DNA from: JAOPZW01 sp963851295
GTDB lineage: Bacteria > Actinomycetota > Thermoleophilia > Solirubrobacterales > Solirubrobacteraceae
DNA length: 64,000 nt
Reading direction: 5' to 3'
Assembly (NCBI GenBank): GCA_963851295.1
Contig: CAWKOS010000010.1
Location: 248,001 to 312,000, forward strand
Program-made: the position numbers and the translations under genes
The notes under the pieces: model-generated
Seen by the model: only the letters and a program-made list of their open reading frames with translations
Told to the model about the DNA's origin: nothing
Database searches by the model: none
Shown: in pieces, positions 15,263-21,781 of the stretch
Position numbering within the stretch: position 1 is the first letter of the stretch
Layout of the letters: every line of letters starts with the position of its first letter

Positions 15263-16182
15263 GGGCGACGGTCGTCGTCCCCGCCCGCGACGCGGCGGCC
15301 ACCCTTGAGGCGACGCTCGACGCGCTCGCCGCCCAGGACGCCGACGGCTTCGAGGTCCTCGTCGTCGACGACGGGTCGGCCGACGACACCGCGGCGCTCG
15401 CCGCCGCCCATCCGGCGGTGACCGAGGTGCTGCGGGCCGGCGGCGCCGGCCCGGGCGCCGCCCGCAACGCCGGCGCGGCCCGCGCCCGCGGCGCCGTCCT
15501 GGCTTTCACGGACGCCGACTGCGTCCCGGCTCCCGGCTGGCTGCGCGCCGGCCTGGAGGCGATGGCGGACGCCGACGTCGTCCAGGGCCCGGTGCTCCCG
15601 GCCGGACCGGTCGGCCCCTTCGACCGCACGCTGTCGGTGCAGCGGCCCAGCCCGCTCTTCGAGACGGCCAACCTGCTCGTGCGTGCCGAGCGCTTCTGCG
15701 GCTTCGAGCCGTGGCTCGCCCCGGCGCGGTCCAAGGAGCTCGGCGAGGACGTGTGGCTCGGCTGGCGGCTCGTGCGCGCCCGCGCCCGCGTCGCGTGGGC
15801 GCCCGAGGCGGTCGTCCGCCACGCCGTCCAGGAGCGGGGCGCCCTCGCCTACGTGGCCGAGCGCGGCCGGCGGCGCTTCTTCCCCGAGCTCGTGGCGCGG
15901 GTGCCCGAGCTGCGCGACGCCCTCTGCCATCGGCGCGCCTTCCTCACGCGCCGCGGCGCGCGCTTCGACCTCGCGGTCGCGGCGCTCGCCGCCGCGGCGC
16001 TCACGCGCCGCGCGGCGCCGCTGGCCGCCGCGGCCCCCTATGCGGCGCTCGCGGTGGGCGAGGCGGCCCGCCACGGGCGCCGGCGCGCCCCGGCCGTGCT
16101 CGGCGCGCAGGTGGCCGCCGACGCCGTCGGGCTGGCGGCGCTGATCTACGGCTCGGCGCGGGCGCGGACCCTCGTGTTGTGA
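15259..16182 (+). CDS. Family 2 glycosyltransferase
   Basis: 307 residues. The N-terminal GT-A fold is clear: TVVVPARDAAATLEATLDAL, nucleotide-binding VLVVDDGSADDT, GAGPGAARNAGAARARG and the metal-binding FTDADC (about 75-82). The last 60 residues are hydrophobic (AVAALAAAALTRR, APYAALAVGEAAR), so the protein may associate with the membrane. It probably adds a sugar to a cell-surface glycan or lipid. The GTG at 15259 overlaps the AlkZ-like stop (GTGA). It is a relative of the GT2 genes at 56.8-58.7 kb, which share the same layout. Confidence 0.85.
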   Translation: MRATVVVPARDAAATLEATLDALAAQDADGFEVLVVDDGSADDTAALAAAHPAVTEVLRAGGAGPGAARNAGAARARGAVLAFTDADCVPAPGWLRAGLEAMADADVVQGPVLPAGPVGPFDRTLSVQRPSPLFETANLLVRAERFCGFEPWLAPARSKELGEDVWLGWRLVRARARVAWAPEAVVRHAVQERGALAYVAERGRRRFFPELVARVPELRDALCHRRAFLTRRGARFDLAVAALAAAALTRRAAPLAAAAPYAALAVGEAARHGRRRAPAVLGAQVAADAVGLAALIYGSARARTLVL

Positions 16183-16215
16183 AACGCCGCCCTTCACAAG
16201 GTGTAGAAATCGCCC

Positions 16216-17199
16216 GTGCCGCCCATCGACTCGCTCGAGCGCCTCGCCGACAGCTATGCCGCCCTGGAGCGGCCCGTCGAGCGCAAGCGGATGCTCGTGA
16301 TCGTCAATCCGTACGCGACGACGGTCTCCGACCGGCTCAAGAACCTCGTCGTCTACGCGCTGCAGGGGCGCTACGAGGTCGACGCCATCGACACCGAGGC
16401 GCGCGGGCACGCCATCGAGCTCTGCCGCGAGGCGGCGGCCGAGGGCTACGACGTCGTGGTGGCCTTCGGCGGCGACGGCACCGTCAACGAGGCGGCCAAC
16501 GGCCTGGCCCACTCCGCCACCGCGCTCACCCCGCTCCCGGGCGGCGCCACCAACGTCTACTGCAAGATGCTCGGCGTCCCCGGCGAGATCGTCGACGCCA
16601 CCGAGCGCCTGCTGCGCGTGGCCGACGACTGGCGCCCGCGCCAGGTCGACCTCGCCCACGTCAACGGGCGCGCCTTCACCTTCTCGGGCGGCATCGGCCT
16701 CGACGCGTCGGTCGTCAAGCGCGTCGACGCCAACCCGGCGCTCAAGGCCAAGCTCAAGCAGTGGTACTTCTCGTTCTCGGCGGTCTCGACCTTCACGAAG
16801 AACTACATCATTCGCCCGCCGCGGCTGGAGGTCCACGTCAACGGGCAGGTCGTGCGCGGGGTCACCGTCGTCGTGCAGAACGGCGGCGCGTACACGTACT
16901 TCGGCGAGCAGCCGATCAGCGTGATCGACGGCCTCGAGCTCGCCGATGGGCTCGTCGGCGGCGTCGTGCTCGAGCGCGCCGCCCCGATCGACATCCCGAC
17001 CGTCGCGCTGCGGCTGCTGTCCGACCGCCTGCGCGTCGCCGACCACCGGCGCGTGACCGGGTTCACCACCTCCGAGGACCTGCGCGTCACCTCGATCGAC
17101 GGGCGGCCGGTGCCGCTTCAGGTCGACGGCGACTACATCGGTGACGCCGTCGACGCCGTGTTCGGCGTCTGGCCGCGGGCCCTGACGGTCGTCGCTTGA
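16216..17199 (+). CDS. Diacylglycerol kinase-family lipid kinase
   Basis: 327 residues. The DAGK catalytic region is at about 25-150: MLVIVNPYAT, the nucleotide-binding FGGDGTVNEAANGLA (about 84-98) and LPGGATNVYCKMLG. A C-terminal beta domain follows. It probably phosphorylates diacylglycerol or a related lipid for phospholipid turnover at the membrane; sphingosine or isoprenoid substrates are possible. The start is the GTG at 16216; TAGAAA 6 bases upstream is one base off the leaderless -10 pattern. It overlaps the asparaginase start by 4 bases. Confidence 0.86.
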   Translation: MPPIDSLERLADSYAALERPVERKRMLVIVNPYATTVSDRLKNLVVYALQGRYEVDAIDTEARGHAIELCREAAAEGYDVVVAFGGDGTVNEAANGLAHSATALTPLPGGATNVYCKMLGVPGEIVDATERLLRVADDWRPRQVDLAHVNGRAFTFSGGIGLDASVVKRVDANPALKAKLKQWYFSFSAVSTFTKNYIIRPPRLEVHVNGQVVRGVTVVVQNGGAYTYFGEQPISVIDGLELADGLVGGVVLERAAPIDIPTVALRLLSDRLRVADHRRVTGFTTSEDLRVTSIDGRPVPLQVDGDYIGDAVDAVFGVWPRALTVVA

Positions 17200-18125
17200 T
17201 CGACGGCCGCGTCGTCGTCGAGCGCGGCGGACGCCCCGAGAGCGAGCACCGCTTCACCTGGCGCGCGGCGGGCGGCGCCCCCGACGCGCAGGCCTTCCTG
17301 CGCTCGGCGGCCAAGCCGCTGCAGGCGCTGCCGGCGGTGCGCGCGGGCGTCCTGGAGCGCTTGGGCCTCGACGACCGCCATCTCGCGATGGCCTGCGCCT
17401 CGCACGGCGGCTCGCCCGCGCACGTCGCGCGCGTCGCCGAGGTCCTCGCCGCCGCGGGCGTGGGCGTCGACGACCTGGCCTGCGGCGCGGTCCCGCCGCG
17501 CGAGCCCGCCGCCGCGGCCGCGCTCGACGGCCCGCCGGGACGCATCCACCACAACTGCTCGGGCAAGCACGCGCTCGGGCTGGCGCTGTGCGTCGTCGAA
17601 GGCTGGCCGCTGGAGGGCTACCTCGCGGCCGACCACCCGCTGCAGCGCGCGATGGCCGCGTCGGTCGCCGAGGCGCTCGCGGCGGGCGCGCCCGCGACAG
17701 CCGTCGACGGCTGCGGGATGCCGACCTTCCACGCCCCGCTGGCGGCGCTCGCGGGCGCCTTCGGCCGCCTCGCCGGCGGCGGGCTGGGCGTCGAGGGGGT
17801 CCGCGTCGCCGCCGCGATGCGCGCCCACCCGGAGCTCATCGCCTACGCGGGCGCGATCGACACCGAGCTCATGCGCGAGCTCGACGTGGTGGCCAAGATC
17901 GGCGCCGAGGGCGTGATCGCGATCGGCACCTCCGACGGCCGCGGCGTGGCGGTCAAGGTGGCCGACGGCGCCCTGCGCGCCCTCGACCCCGCAGCGGTCT
18001 GGGCGGCGCACGAGGTCCTCGGACTGGCGGTCGGCGCGCCGGGGCTCGCGGCCCTCGCCGAGCCCGTCGTGCGCAACTCGCGCGGGACGGCCGTGGGGCG
18101 GCTGTACGTCGCCGCATCCTCCTGA
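17196..18125 (+). CDS. Asparaginase (AnsA/PF06089 type)
   Basis: 309 residues of the actinobacterial/rhizobial asparaginase family, unrelated in sequence to E. coli type I/II. Motifs include SAAKPLQALPAVRAG, ACASHGGSPAHV, HHNCSGKHALGLALC and DGCGMPTFHAPL, with AAMRAHPELIAYAG. The reaction is L-asparagine to aspartate and ammonia; the absence of a signal peptide indicates the cytosol. The TTG at 17196 overlaps the upstream kinase stop (TTGA). Why it is paired with a lipid kinase is not clear. Confidence 0.85.
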   Translation: MIDGRVVVERGGRPESEHRFTWRAAGGAPDAQAFLRSAAKPLQALPAVRAGVLERLGLDDRHLAMACASHGGSPAHVARVAEVLAAAGVGVDDLACGAVPPREPAAAAALDGPPGRIHHNCSGKHALGLALCVVEGWPLEGYLAADHPLQRAMAASVAEALAAGAPATAVDGCGMPTFHAPLAALAGAFGRLAGGGLGVEGVRVAAAMRAHPELIAYAGAIDTELMRELDVVAKIGAEGVIAIGTSDGRGVAVKVADGALRALDPAAVWAAHEVLGLAVGAPGLAALAEPVVRNSRGTAVGRLYVAASS

Positions 18126-18208
18126 GGGACGACGGAGGGGTCCTCCCCGAGGGCGACCGCGGACCCGCCAAGCGGCCGACGACGGACTGTCGGAGCGCTG
18201 ACACCCTG

Positions 18209-18331
18209 GTGGGCCATGACCTCTCTCCCCCGAACGCTGCGGCCAGGCCCTACAAGCTGACGGTCACCGCCCGCGCCATGGCCGGCGCCGGCACGACGAA
18301 GGCCACGACGGCCTTCCGGATCGTCGGGTAG
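18209..18331 (+). pseudogene. C-terminal remnant of a surface or adhesin-like protein
   Basis: The last 27 codons before the TAG at 18331 read PYKLTVTARAMAGAGTTKAT followed by TAFRIVG, the kind of Ig/PKD-like beta strand that ends large secreted actinobacterial proteins. Nothing upstream in the frame resembles the rest of such a protein, and a strong terminator follows directly, so this looks like the surviving 3' end of a deleted gene. The GTG at 18209 would allow a 40-residue product, which I consider unlikely to be functional. Confidence 0.45.
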
Positions 18332-18339
18332 CGACTCCC

Positions 18340-18373
18340 GGCGCCGCCGTCCACTGCCCCGGACGGCGGCGCC
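18340..18373 (+). terminator. Strong stem-loop after the surface-protein remnant
   Basis: A perfect 13-base stem (GGCGCCGCCGTCC, 18340-18352, with 18361-18373) and an 8-base loop, 9 bases after the TAG. There is no U-tract. It separates the remnant from the secreted peptide gene. Confidence 0.6.
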
Positions 18374-18430
18374 GGCGCTTCCCGCATCACCTCTCCCTCT
18401 CTCTCCCGCGAAACGAAAGAAGTCACGAGC

Positions 18431-18586
18431 ATGATCACCGGACCTCGCGTCCTCGCCGCCCTCACGGCCGCCGGCATCACGGCCGCGATCGCACTGACCC
18501 CGACCTCGCCGTCGAACGCGTCCAACCTCCACCAGGACCACAAGTCGCCGAACATCTCCGCGCGCCACGGCCACCCGATCCGCTGA
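18431..18586 (+). CDS. Small secreted peptide (51 residues)
   Basis: A short ORF from the ATG at 18431: MITGPR, then a hydrophobic stretch VLAALTAAGITAAIALTPTS that looks like a signal peptide, then a polar His/Asn-rich tail (NLHQDHKSPNISARHGHPIR). A purine-rich AAAGAAG lies about 10 bases before the ATG, a modest ribosome binding site. It is flanked by stem-loops on both sides, so it is probably its own transcript. The mature part would be about 25 residues. I do not recognise a family; the histidines could bind metal, which is speculation. Confidence 0.5.
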   Translation: MITGPRVLAALTAAGITAAIALTPTSPSNASNLHQDHKSPNISARHGHPIR

Positions 18587-18598
18587 TGGGCTGCTGTC

Positions 18599-18822
18599 AG
18601 CCGCGCGGCGTCGTGTGGCGCCGCGCGGCCGGGCACCGAGGGAGGGAGGCCCCCGCCTGCGGGCGGGCCGCCGGAGTCGGCTCGGCGGCGAACCTGTCCG
18701 ACTTTGCTTCGGAAAGCGAGGGCAATTCGGACCAGTTCACGTGCGGAGCCACGGGCGGGCCGCCCCGCCGCCCACTCCCCCCTCGGTGATGCTGTTCAGG
18801 CCGCCGCCCGCGACCGCGCGGC
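18599..18822. repeat. Nested palindromic element between convergent genes (copy 2, degraded)
   Basis: Related to the elements at 8.8 and 47.6 kb. The left arm is CACCGAGGGAGGGAGG, the right arm CCCTCGGTGATGCTGTTC, and an inner stem runs GAACCTGTCCGACTTT against AATTCGGACCAGTTC. Outside this, AGCCGCGCGG at the left matches its complement at the right end, adjoining the rel stop. A separate perfect 11-base stem (18600-18610 with 18619-18629) follows the secreted peptide gene and may end its transcript. Confidence 0.6.
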
Positions 18823-21180
18823 TCAGCCGGCGCCCGGGGTCACCCGGTAAGCATCGAAGACCGAATCGATGTTGCGCAACCGCGTGATCGTCTGCTTGAG
18901 CGCCTGGGTGTCGGCGACCTCGACGACGAAGCGATTCTGGACCATCGGGCTCGAGACGATGCAGCGGGCCTCGACGATGTTGATGCCCGCCTCGGCGAAG
19001 GTGCGCGAGAGGTCCTCGAGCAGGCGGTGGCGGTCCCAGGCGTCGACCTGGAGCTCGACCTTGAAGGCCGTCGCGTGGTCGCCCTCCCAGTGGACGCGGA
19101 CGAAGCGCTCGGGGTCCTTGCGCAGGGCCGCGGTGTTCGGGCAGTCGTCGCGGTGGATGGTGATGCCGCGCCCGAGCGAGACGTAGCCGACGACCGGGTC
19201 GCCGGGGACGGGGCGGCAGCACTTGGCCATGCGCAGCATGACGTCGTCGACGCCCTCGACGCGGATGCCGTAGGTGGTGCTCGTGCCCGTGGGCTGGCGG
19301 CGCTGGCGGCGGGTCGAGACGAGCGACTCGGCGGTCGTCGCCTCCTCCTCGGCGGCCTCGCCCTGCTTGAGGCGCTGCAGGACCTTGTTGACGACGACCT
19401 TCGGCGAGATCTTGGCCCCGCCGAGGGCGATGTAGAAGTCGTCGGCCTTGCGGAAGCCCATCTCGCGGATCACGTCGGCCAGCAGCGGCGAGGCGGTGAT
19501 CTTCTGGGCGGGCAGGCCGGCCTTGTTGAGGTGCTCCTGCAGCAGCGCGCGGCCGGTGTGCTCGGTGTCCTCGCGCGACTCCTGGCGGAACCACTGCTTG
19601 ATCTTGTTGCGCGCACGGGTGGTCTTGACGACGGCCAGCCAGTCGCGCGACGGGCCGCGCTCGCGCTTGCTCGTCAGCACCTCGACGATGTCGCCGGAGT
19701 TGAGCTGGTAGTTGAGCGGGACGATCTTGCCGTTGACCTTCGCGCCGACGCAGCGGTGGCCGAGCTCGGTGTGGATCTCGTAGGCGAAGTCCAGCGGCGT
19801 GGCGCCCGCGGCCAGCGACTTGACCTCGCCGCGCGGCGTGAAGACGAAGACCTCCTCGTCGAAGAGGTCGACCTTCAGGTTCTCCATGAACTCCTTGGGG
19901 TCCTGGAGCTCCTGCTGCCAGTCGAGCATCGAGCGCAGCCACTTGAGCTTCTGCTCACCCTGCGGCGCGGGCTTGCCGCGCGAGCCCTCCTTGTAGATCC
20001 AGTGCGCGGCGACGCCGAACTCGGCCATGTCGTGCATCTCGCGCGTGCGGATCTGGATCTCCAGCGGCAGCCCTTCGGGACCGATCACCGTCGTGTGCAG
20101 TGACTGGTACATGTTGAACTTGGGCATCGCGATGAAGTCCTTGAAGCGGCCGGGCAGCGGCTTCCACAGCGAGTGGATGACGCCGACCGCTCCGTAGCAG
20201 TCCTTCACCGAGTCGACGATGACCCGCATGGCCGTGAGGTCGTAGATCTCGTTGAACTCGCGGCCCTTCTTGGTCATCTTCGAGTAGATCGAGTAGAAGT
20301 GCTTCGCCCGGCCGGCAATCTCGGCGTGGATGCCGAGGGCGTCGAGCTCGCGCGTGAGCTCCGAGCCGCTGCGGTGCACGTACTCCTCGCGCTCCTCGCG
20401 CTGCTGGTTGACCAGGCCCTTGATCTCCTGGTACTTGCGCGGGTGCAGCGCGGCGAAGGCGAGGTCCTCGAGCTCCCACTTGATCGCGTGGATGCCCAGG
20501 CGATGCGCGATCGGGGCATAGATCTCGAGCGTCTCCTTGGCCTTGTCGATCTGCTTCTGCTTGGCCAGGGCGCCGATCGTGCGCATGTTGTGCAGGCGGT
20601 CGGCGAGCTTGATGAGGATGACCCGGATGTCCGTGGCCATCGCGACCATCATCTTGCGGTAGTTCTCGGCCTGCGCCTCGTCGCGGCTCGTGAAGGTGAT
20701 GCCGGTGAGCTTGGTGACGCCGTCGACGAGGGTGGCGACCTCGTCGCCGAAGCGGTCGCGGACCTCGTCGAGCGAGGCGCTGGTGTCCTCGACGGTGTCG
20801 TGCAGCAGCGCCGCGCACAGCGTCTCGGTGTCCAGGCGCATGCCCGCGCAGATCTTGGCCACGCCGACGGGGTGGACGATGAAGTCCTCGCCCGACTTGC
20901 GCCGCTGGTCGGCGTGGTGTTCGCACGAGAAGAGGAAGGCATCCTCGACGCGCGTGCGGTCGATCGCGACCGCCGCGTCCTCGGAGTGCTCCTCGACGAT
21001 CGCGAAGAGATCGCCGAGCAGCCGGCGCTCGGTGTCGGTGAGGTCGGCGCGCCCGACGGGCCCGTGCTGGTCGGGATGCACGACGCGGTCGACGGGCATG
21101 CGCTCGGCGGGCGCGCGCGCACCGTTGCGCGGGGCCGTGGCGGCGGCCTGCGGCGGGTCGGTGCGCGGCTCGAGAGCCAT
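18823..21180 (-). CDS. rel: Bifunctional (p)ppGpp synthetase/hydrolase
   Basis: 785 residues with the full long-RSH layout: HD hydrolase domain (HHADQRRKSGEDFIVHP and LLHDTVEDT, about 85-230), synthetase domain (about 280-400, with RFKDFIAMPKFNMYQSLHTT), TGS (about 440-505), a helical/zinc-finger region with adjacent CC (MAKCCRPVPGDP) and a C-terminal ACT domain. RFKD in the synthetase domain is the signature of bifunctional Rel enzymes rather than E. coli RelA. It makes and degrades the stringent alarmone in response to uncharged tRNA at the ribosome. The start is the ATG at 21180, with TACCCT 7 bases upstream. Confidence 0.95.
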   Translation of the reverse strand: MALEPRTDPPQAAATAPRNGARAPAERMPVDRVVHPDQHGPVGRADLTDTERRLLGDLFAIVEEHSEDAAVAIDRTRVEDAFLFSCEHHADQRRKSGEDFIVHPVGVAKICAGMRLDTETLCAALLHDTVEDTSASLDEVRDRFGDEVATLVDGVTKLTGITFTSRDEAQAENYRKMMVAMATDIRVILIKLADRLHNMRTIGALAKQKQIDKAKETLEIYAPIAHRLGIHAIKWELEDLAFAALHPRKYQEIKGLVNQQREEREEYVHRSGSELTRELDALGIHAEIAGRAKHFYSIYSKMTKKGREFNEIYDLTAMRVIVDSVKDCYGAVGVIHSLWKPLPGRFKDFIAMPKFNMYQSLHTTVIGPEGLPLEIQIRTREMHDMAEFGVAAHWIYKEGSRGKPAPQGEQKLKWLRSMLDWQQELQDPKEFMENLKVDLFDEEVFVFTPRGEVKSLAAGATPLDFAYEIHTELGHRCVGAKVNGKIVPLNYQLNSGDIVEVLTSKRERGPSRDWLAVVKTTRARNKIKQWFRQESREDTEHTGRALLQEHLNKAGLPAQKITASPLLADVIREMGFRKADDFYIALGGAKISPKVVVNKVLQRLKQGEAAEEEATTAESLVSTRRQRRQPTGTSTTYGIRVEGVDDVMLRMAKCCRPVPGDPVVGYVSLGRGITIHRDDCPNTAALRKDPERFVRVHWEGDHATAFKVELQVDAWDRHRLLEDLSRTFAEAGINIVEARCIVSSPMVQNRFVVEVADTQALKQTITRLRNIDSVFDAYRVTPGAG

Positions 21181-21187
21181 GCAACAG

Positions 21188-21193
21188 AGGGTA
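21188..21193 (-). promoter_or_regulatory. -10 box (TACCCT), leaderless rel start
   Basis: Minus-strand TACCCT ends 7 bases before the ATG at 21180. The ORF is open to 21216, and this box supports the shorter start. Confidence 0.4.
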
Positions 21194-21250
21194 CCCCAGG
21201 GGTCAGCGGCTGCCACGGACCATTGGGCGGATCTTGCAGAACCTCAGACA

Positions 21251-21296
21251 GTTCGAAGGACGTCGAACATCTGATAGAGTTCGATCTCCGTCGAAC
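21251..21296. promoter_or_regulatory. Twin inverted repeats GTTCGA-N6-TCGAAC around a -10 box
   Basis: Two identical dyads, 21251-21268 and 21279-21296, begin 28 bases apart, upstream of the small basic protein at 21316. A TAGAGT -10 candidate (21275-21280) lies between them and runs into the second. The half-sites match the actinobacterial LexA half-site but are turned outward with a 6-base spacer, instead of TCGAAC-N4-GTTCGA. The target regulator is unknown; it could act on this gene, on rel (starting at 21180 in the opposite direction), or both. Confidence 0.6.
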
Positions 21297-21315
21297 TCGG
21301 CCGTGAGGAGCCAGG

Positions 21316-21519
21316 ATGACCCAGAACGACACGTCGCGCGCGGCCGAGAACGGCACGCTGCGCCACCCCGACAAGACCCGCAGGCTCCAGCGCAAGCGGC
21401 GCGTGAAGCGCGGGATCGTCGCGAGCTACATCCACGAGCTCTCCGAGCGCCATCGCGATGGCGCGGCCGGCCTGGAGCCGGCGGTGCCGGAGGTCGTGGC
21501 GCCCGCGCCGGCGGGCTGA
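21316..21519 (+). CDS. Small basic hypothetical protein
   Basis: 67 residues. The middle is very basic (RHPDKTRRLQRKRRVKRGIV), which suggests nucleic-acid or ribosome binding. The C-terminus is Pro/Ala-rich (EPAVPEVVAPAPAG). Unlike most genes here it has a true leader: GAGG 8-11 bases before the ATG and a -10 candidate about 36 bases upstream, flanked by twin operators. It lies between rel and recJ, both on the other strand, and ends before a palindrome-rich gap. I do not recognise a family. Confidence 0.65.
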   Translation: MTQNDTSRAAENGTLRHPDKTRRLQRKRRVKRGIVASYIHELSERHRDGAAGLEPAVPEVVAPAPAG

Positions 21520-21578
21520 GCGCCCGCGCGGGCGCGGCCAGGCGGACGGAGTGGCGGCGCGGCGCAGCCGCGCGGCGC

Positions 21579-21747
21579 TGATAGGTGTGGTTCCTGCGGA
21601 GGTTGTTCGCAGTGGCCGGTGGCGGCACGAGCAGACCACCGAGGCAAGGCAGTCAGCGGCGGTGCGGGACGCGAGCGGCTGTGTTCGGGGTTCGGGCCCG
21701 CTCTGCGCGGGGACTGGAGGATTGTGGGGGCTCTGGGCCCCACAATC
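21579..21747. repeat. Partial relative of the convergent-gap palindrome, with a perfect hairpin
   Basis: 21580-21606 (TAGGTGTGGTTCCTG, then TTGTTCG) matches the reverse complement of the outer right arm of the element at 9000-9036. GCAGACCACCGAGG a little further on resembles the core arm, but the second half of the palindrome is missing. At 21720-21729 and 21738-21747 a perfect 10-base stem (GATTGTGGGG) closes an 8-base loop, 35-60 bases beyond the recJ stop. There is no U-tract on either strand. Confidence 0.5.
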
Positions 21748-21781
21748 GTTCAATCGGTGGCCGCGTGCGCTGGTGGCGCCG

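Noticed and set aside
21251..21296. A LexA/SOS box upstream of the small basic protein
   Set aside because: The half-sites are TCGAAC and GTTCGA, but the actinobacterial box needs TCGAAC-N4-GTTCGA; here the order is reversed with N6, and the inward-facing pair is 10 bases apart.
21720..21747. Rho-independent terminator for recJ
   Set aside because: The stem is perfect, but no U-tract follows on the minus strand, so I list it only as part of the repeat region.
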